The position numbers and the translations under genes were made by a program. The notes under the pieces were generated by a model. It worked only from the letters and a program-made list of their open reading frames with translations. It made no database searches and was not told the origin of the DNA. From the NCBI GenBank assembly GCA_051162045.1, contig JBISDI010000048.1: DNA of 27,016 bases; one strand, 5' to 3'. This DNA comes from Anaerozeibacter quisquiliarum. Lineage in GTDB: Bacteria > Bacillota > Clostridia > Christensenellales > Aristaeellaceae. Positions 23,379 through 27,016 of the stretch are shown one piece after another (position 1 is the stretch's first letter; each line of letters opens with the position of its first letter).

Positions 23379-24413
23379 ATGAAGAAAATTAAGGTGGGCG
23401 TGGCCGGCTACGGCGTGATCGGGCAGCGGCTGGCGGACGGGGTGGCTCTGCAACAGGATATGGAACTGGTGGGCATTGCGGACCTCGCGCCCACGCTGTC
23501 GATCCGCGCGTTGCATGAAAAAGGTATGCCCTACGACCTCTATCTGGTCGACGGCGCCGACAAGGACAAGTTCGACGCGCTGGGCATTCCCACCAAGGGC
23601 AGTTTCAACGACCTGATCTCGAAGGTCGACATTATGCTGGACTCCGCCCCGGGCGGCGTGGGCGCGAAGAATAAGGTGCTTTACGAAAAGGCGGGCGTCA
23701 AGGCCATCTTCCAAGGCGGCGAGAAGAATTCGGTCGCGGATGTGTTCTTCCACGGCTACGCCAATTATGAAAAGGGACTGGGCGCGGACTACTTGAAGCT
23801 AACCAGCTGCAACACCACCGGCCTGATCCGCGCCGTGGACGCGCTCGACCGCGCCGTCGGCGTTTCGAAGGTGGCCATCACGATCATCCGCCGCGTGGCC
23901 GACCCGGGCGACTATCACCGGGGACTTACCAACGCGCTGCAGATGGAAAAGGCCCCCTCGCACCAGGCGGTCGACCTGATGACGATCATGCCGCACGTCG
24001 AGGCGACCGGCATCCTCGTGCACACGCCGGTCACCCACGGCCACATCATCACCGTGCTGGCCAGCGGCAAAGACGGCAGGAAGATCGCCAAGGAAGACGC
24101 GCTCAAGGCCTTCGAGGCGCATCCGCGCATCCGGATGGTGTCCATCGACGAGGGGTTCCAGGGCAACGCCAGCCTGTTCCGCTACGCGCGCGACCTGGGC
24201 AATCCGCGCGGCGACATGTATGAGATCGCGCTGTGGCGCGACAGTCTGGTGGAATCGGGCGACGACATCATGTTCGCCATCAACATCCCGCAGGAGAGCG
24301 TGACGATCCCGGAGAGCATCGACGCCGTTCGCGCCGCGATGAACATGCAGGCGACCCGCGAAGCGGGCACCGCCGAGACCAACAAATACCTGAACATCGG
24401 ACGGTTCAAATAA
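23379..24413 (+). CDS. Type II (archaeal-type) glyceraldehyde-3-phosphate dehydrogenase
   Basis: Oxidative phosphorylation of an aldehyde to an acyl phosphate, classically glyceraldehyde 3-phosphate to 1,3-bisphosphoglycerate with NAD(P)+. The 344 residues match the archaeal type II family and not bacterial GapA. Supporting stretches are VAGYGVIGQRLADGV (GxGxxG at 10-15), APGGVGAKNKVLYEKAGVKA, the catalytic-cysteine motif SCNTTG (C144), IIRRVADPGDYHRG, and RDLGNPRGDMYEIALWRD. GapA landmarks (ASCTTN) are absent. ATG 23379 follows GGGAGG, 20 bases after iolG. It is followed by a hairpin and then an archaeal-type phosphoglycerate kinase. Substrate may be the triose phosphate from inositol breakdown or a pathway-specific aldehyde; see findings. 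Confidence 0.9.
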   Translation: MKKIKVGVAGYGVIGQRLADGVALQQDMELVGIADLAPTLSIRALHEKGMPYDLYLVDGADKDKFDALGIPTKGSFNDLISKVDIMLDSAPGGVGAKNKVLYEKAGVKAIFQGGEKNSVADVFFHGYANYEKGLGADYLKLTSCNTTGLIRAVDALDRAVGVSKVAITIIRRVADPGDYHRGLTNALQMEKAPSHQAVDLMTIMPHVEATGILVHTPVTHGHIITVLASGKDGRKIAKEDALKAFEAHPRIRMVSIDEGFQGNASLFRYARDLGNPRGDMYEIALWRDSLVESGDDIMFAINIPQESVTIPESIDAVRAAMNMQATREAGTAETNKYLNIGRFK

Positions 24414-24424
24414 CGACGCGTGCG

Positions 24425-24458
24425 CGGCCCATTCCCCTCCTCGGAGGGGAATGGGCCG
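24425..24458 (+). repeat. Perfect 16-base-pair palindrome between the dehydrogenase and kinase genes
   Basis: Arms 24425-24440 and 24443-24458 are exact inverted complements around a two-base centre, giving a very stable stem (GGCCCATTCC...GGAATGGGCC). No T-run follows. It begins 11 bases after the dehydrogenase stop and ends 46 bases before the kinase start. Likely an intercistronic mRNA-stability or processing element, or a dispersed palindromic repeat. Confidence 0.6.
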
Positions 24459-24504
24459 TATCCCGGCGCTACCGCCGCATTTCACACCTGGGAGGGGATG
24501 CTTT

Positions 24505-25776
24505 ATGCGCTTTGGCATCCATACGCTGGACGATTTCGACGTTTCCGGCCGCGCCGTGCTGTGCCGGATCGACGTCAACCAGCCGGTCGATCGCGCGACG
24601 GGTACGCTCAAGAGCACCGCGCGCATCGAGGCCTGTGTGCCGACGCTCAAAGAACTGCTGGACAAGGGCGCGCGGCTGACGCTGCTGGCCCATCAGGGCA
24701 GCGACATCGAATATCAAAATTTCTACACCACCGCGCCGCACGCGAAGGTGCTGAGCGGCCTGCTGGGCCGCGAAGTCCAATTCGTGGACGATGTCACCGG
24801 ACCCGCCGCGCGCGCGGCGATCGGCGCGCTCAGGCCCGGCGAGGCGCTGATGCTGGACAATGTGCGCTTCTGCGCCGAGGAACAGACGCTGTTCGAGCTG
24901 AACCTCAAGCTCGACCACGCGCAGCAGGCCCAGACCGAGGTGGTGCGCAAGCTGGCAAAGCTTCACGAGCTGTACGTGTGCGACGCGTTCGCCGCCGCGC
25001 ACCGCGATCAGCCGTCGCTGTGCGGCTTTGAGCAGGTGCTGCCGAGCGCCATGGGGCGGCTGTTTGAAAGGGAATACTGCGTGGTCTCCGAGCTCATGGA
25101 GAGCCCCGCGCGCCCGGCCGTGTTCGTGCTGGGCGGCGCGAAGGTGTCGGATGCGTTCCTGATGCTGGGCACGATGCTGGCGGGTGGCGCGGCCGACCAT
25201 GTGCTGGCCGGCGGGCTCGTGGGCCATATTTTGCTGGCCGCACGGGGAATGCCGATCGGCCAGGGCAGCCTCGACTTCATTGAAAAAAGCGGCTACGCAT
25301 CATACATCGAGACCGCGAAGGGGCTGCTTGAGCGTTACGCGGACAAGATCATCCTCCCAACCAGCCTCGCCTACATCGAAGACGGCGAGCGCCGGGAAGC
25401 GGCGGCCGGGCAGATGCCGGAGCACGCCTGCGCGCTCGACATCGGGATCGACGCCGCGCAGCGGTATGCGCAGGCCATCATGGACGCCAGGACCGTGTTC
25501 GTCAACGGCCCGATGGGCGTGTTTGAAAAGAGCGAGACCGAGGCGGGCACACGCATCGTGTGGGAGGCGCTGGCCAAAACCTCTGCGTACACCGTGGTCG
25601 GCGGCGGCGACAGCGTGACCGCGGCCAAGAAATTCGGCGTAAAAGATAGGCTGGGCTACGTCTGCACAGGCGGCGGCGCGCTGATCCGATTCATGACCGG
25701 CGAGGAATTGCCGGCGGTCAAGGCGCTTAGGCACGCGGCCCGGGCGTTCCCGCAAGGAGCAAGCCATGGAGCTTGA
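24505..25776 (+). CDS. Archaeal-type phosphoglycerate kinase family protein with an altered substrate motif
   Basis: Transfers phosphate from an acyl phosphate to ADP, classically 1,3-bisphosphoglycerate to 3-phosphoglycerate. The 423-residue protein aligns with archaeal PGKs: LCRIDVNQP (D23, N25), STARIEA (R40), LLAHQG (H63), VDDVTGPAAR, LDNVRF (R121), FAAAHRDQPS (R167), FVLGGAKVSD, VFVNGPMGVFE, VVGGGDS and CTGGGA. The classic H-x-G-R/K motif reads HQGS (63-66), so one basic residue of the acceptor site is missing; the other substrate residues are kept. ATG 24505 follows GGGAGGGG; the frame extends upstream through the hairpin but is not likely coding. It overlaps the LarA-like gene by 11 bases. 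Confidence 0.88.
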   Translation: MRFGIHTLDDFDVSGRAVLCRIDVNQPVDRATGTLKSTARIEACVPTLKELLDKGARLTLLAHQGSDIEYQNFYTTAPHAKVLSGLLGREVQFVDDVTGPAARAAIGALRPGEALMLDNVRFCAEEQTLFELNLKLDHAQQAQTEVVRKLAKLHELYVCDAFAAAHRDQPSLCGFEQVLPSAMGRLFEREYCVVSELMESPARPAVFVLGGAKVSDAFLMLGTMLAGGAADHVLAGGLVGHILLAARGMPIGQGSLDFIEKSGYASYIETAKGLLERYADKIILPTSLAYIEDGERREAAAGQMPEHACALDIGIDAAQRYAQAIMDARTVFVNGPMGVFEKSETEAGTRIVWEALAKTSAYTVVGGGDSVTAAKKFGVKDRLGYVCTGGGALIRFMTGEELPAVKALRHAARAFPQGASHGA

Positions 25777-27016
25777 GTTTGGGTTCGGCAACGGCGTCGA
25801 GACGGTGATCGCGCCCGATCAAAACGTCGCGGGCATCCTGACGCCCAACGACGTGCCGCTCGAGGCGACCGGCGTGGACGCGGTGCTCGCCGCCCTTAGG
25901 CGTCCGATCGGCACGCCAAGGCTGCGCGATATCGTGCGGCCCGGCGAGCGGATCGCCGTCGTCACCAGCGACATCACCCGGCCCATGCCGACCGCCCAGG
26001 TGATGCCCGCGCTGCTCGACGAGCTGTACCTGGGCGGCGTGCAACCGGAAGACATCACGCTGGTGTTTGGCCTGGGCATACACCGCGGCCATACCGAGGC
26101 CGAGATGCGCAAACTCGCCGGCGAGCGGGCGTTTCGCGAGATTCGCTGCGTGGATTCCAACCCGGACGACTGCGTCTCGCTGGGCGTCACCGCCCACGGC
26201 ACGCCCGTGGACATCACGCGCGCCGTGGCCGAGGCCGACCGGCGCATCTGCCTGGGCAACATCGAGTACCACTACTTCGCCGGCTACTCGGGCGGCGGCA
26301 AGGCGCTGATGCCCGGCGTGTCCACGCGCGCGGCCATCCAGAAGAACCATTCGCTGATGGTCGAACCCGACGCCTGCGCGGGGAGGCTTACAGGCAACCC
26401 GCTGCGCGCGGACATCGAGGAAGCGGCGCGGATGACGGGCATCGACTTCATCCTGAACGTCGTGCTCGACGAACACAAGCGGATCGTCCACGCGGTGGCG
26501 GGCGACGCGGTCGAGGCGCACCGCGCGGGCTGCGCGTTCCTGGACAGGTTCTACCTGAAGCCCATCCCCGAGCGCGCCGACATCGTGCTGGTCTCCCAGG
26601 GCGGCGCGCCCAAGGACCTGAACCTGTACCAGACGCAGAAGGCGCTCGACAACGCCAAGCACGCGGTCAAGAAGGGCGGCGTGATCGTGCTGATCGGCTC
26701 GTGCCGCGAGGGGCTGGGGGAGGATACCTTTGAGCGGTGGATGACCACCTCGCCCTCCCCTCAGTCGATGATCGAGCGCATCCGGCGCGACTTTCAGCTG
26801 GGCGGGCACAAGGCCGCCGCGATCGCGATGGTGCTCGAGGACGCCGACATCTACCTGGTCAGCGACCTGAAGGACGACTTCGTGCGCAAGATCTTCCTGA
26901 CGCCGTTTCCCACCGCCCAGGCGGCGCTGGACGCGGCGCTCGAGAAGCTGGGCGCGCGCTCTACGATCCTCGCCATGCCCTACGGCGGCTCTACATTACC
27001 TCGTGCACCACAATAA
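25766..27016 (+). CDS. LarA-family nickel-pincer lactate racemase/2-hydroxyacid epimerase
   Basis: Racemises or epimerises a 2-hydroxyacid by hydride transfer to the nickel-pincer nucleotide cofactor made by LarB, LarC and LarE. The 416 residues match full-length LarA, and all key positions are present: SDITRPMP (R72), GIHRGHT (H106), EYHYFAGYSGGGK (H169, and K179 that binds the cofactor), KNH (H195), and Q289/K292 in NLYQTQK. The stop falls on the last base of the window, so the gene is complete. ATG 25766 lies inside the kinase gene with AAGGAG seven bases upstream, so translation is coupled. No lar maturation genes are in view. Known LarA homologues act on lactate, malate and other hydroxyacids; the substrate here is unknown and may be a sugar acid. 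Confidence 0.9.
   Translation: MELEFGFGNGVETVIAPDQNVAGILTPNDVPLEATGVDAVLAALRRPIGTPRLRDIVRPGERIAVVTSDITRPMPTAQVMPALLDELYLGGVQPEDITLVFGLGIHRGHTEAEMRKLAGERAFREIRCVDSNPDDCVSLGVTAHGTPVDITRAVAEADRRICLGNIEYHYFAGYSGGGKALMPGVSTRAAIQKNHSLMVEPDACAGRLTGNPLRADIEEAARMTGIDFILNVVLDEHKRIVHAVAGDAVEAHRAGCAFLDRFYLKPIPERADIVLVSQGGAPKDLNLYQTQKALDNAKHAVKKGGVIVLIGSCREGLGEDTFERWMTTSPSPQSMIERIRRDFQLGGHKAAAIAMVLEDADIYLVSDLKDDFVRKIFLTPFPTAQAALDAALEKLGARSTILAMPYGGSTLPRAPQ

Noticed and set aside
23379..24413. Aspartate-semialdehyde dehydrogenase or a second Gfo/Idh-type inositol dehydrogenase
   Set aside because: The Rossmann start could suggest either, but SCNTTG, PGGVGAKNKVLYEKAG and RDLGNPRGD are type II GAPDH landmarks.
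1..27016. tRNA or rRNA genes, CRISPR arrays, insertion sequences, integrases, attachment sites
   Set aside because: None was seen on either strand. The repeats noticed are local palindromes between genes, without spacers or transposase genes.

Overview
The window is GC-rich (about two thirds G+C by eye). Genes are densely packed, many with ATGA or GTGA stop/start overlaps, strong GGAGG-type ribosome binding sites, and good TTGACA-17-TATAAT promoters. The gene families (a YrzE/TIGR04086-like membrane protein, a COG4586/4587/3694-type ABC exporter, IolEBDG, Rbs-type and MalFG-type importers) suggest a heterotrophic, carbohydrate-using anaerobe. My best guess is a high-GC member of the Clostridia, possibly Christensenellales-like, but the taxon is inferred and not shown. 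No rRNA, tRNA, insertion sequence, prophage module or CRISPR array was seen, and no gene-free stretch exceeds 300 bases.

Region 1 (1-6078) is a sugar-acid or oligosaccharide utilisation locus. An IclR regulator is transcribed divergently from an operon of a cytosolic sialidase-like BNR protein, a DHDPS/NanA-superfamily aldolase, an extracellular solute-binding protein, and two MalF/MalG-type permeases. The operon ends in a strong intrinsic terminator and has no ATPase of its own. Region 2 (6097-10876) carries a PPK2 polyphosphate kinase and a small membrane protein whose ribosome binding site lies in a hairpin, then a three-gene ABC-2 exporter on the minus strand, and a divergent small membrane protein. 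Region 3 (10878-14072) holds a DMT-family transporter translationally coupled to a stand-alone riboflavin kinase, a two-gene unit of an unknown protein plus a sigma-factor-like protein, and a conserved helical protein. A long bidirectional terminator closes it.

Region 4 (14060-27016) is a myo-inositol locus. A DeoR-family (IolR-like) repressor is divergent from an Rbs-type ABC importer (binding protein, double ATPase, permease) followed by iolE, iolB, iolD and iolG. The usual lower-pathway genes iolC, iolJ and iolA are not in the window. Instead iolG is followed, in the same direction and with tight spacing, by an archaeal-type (type II) glyceraldehyde-3-phosphate dehydrogenase, an archaeal-type phosphoglycerate kinase, and a LarA-family nickel-pincer racemase/epimerase. 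This dehydrogenase-kinase-racemase trio is the most interesting feature. The kinase keeps most substrate-binding residues of the family, but the Arg/Lys of its His-x-Gly-Arg/Lys motif is Ser. The trio may therefore be a pathway-specific aldehyde-to-acid, ATP-yielding module rather than a copy of central glycolysis.
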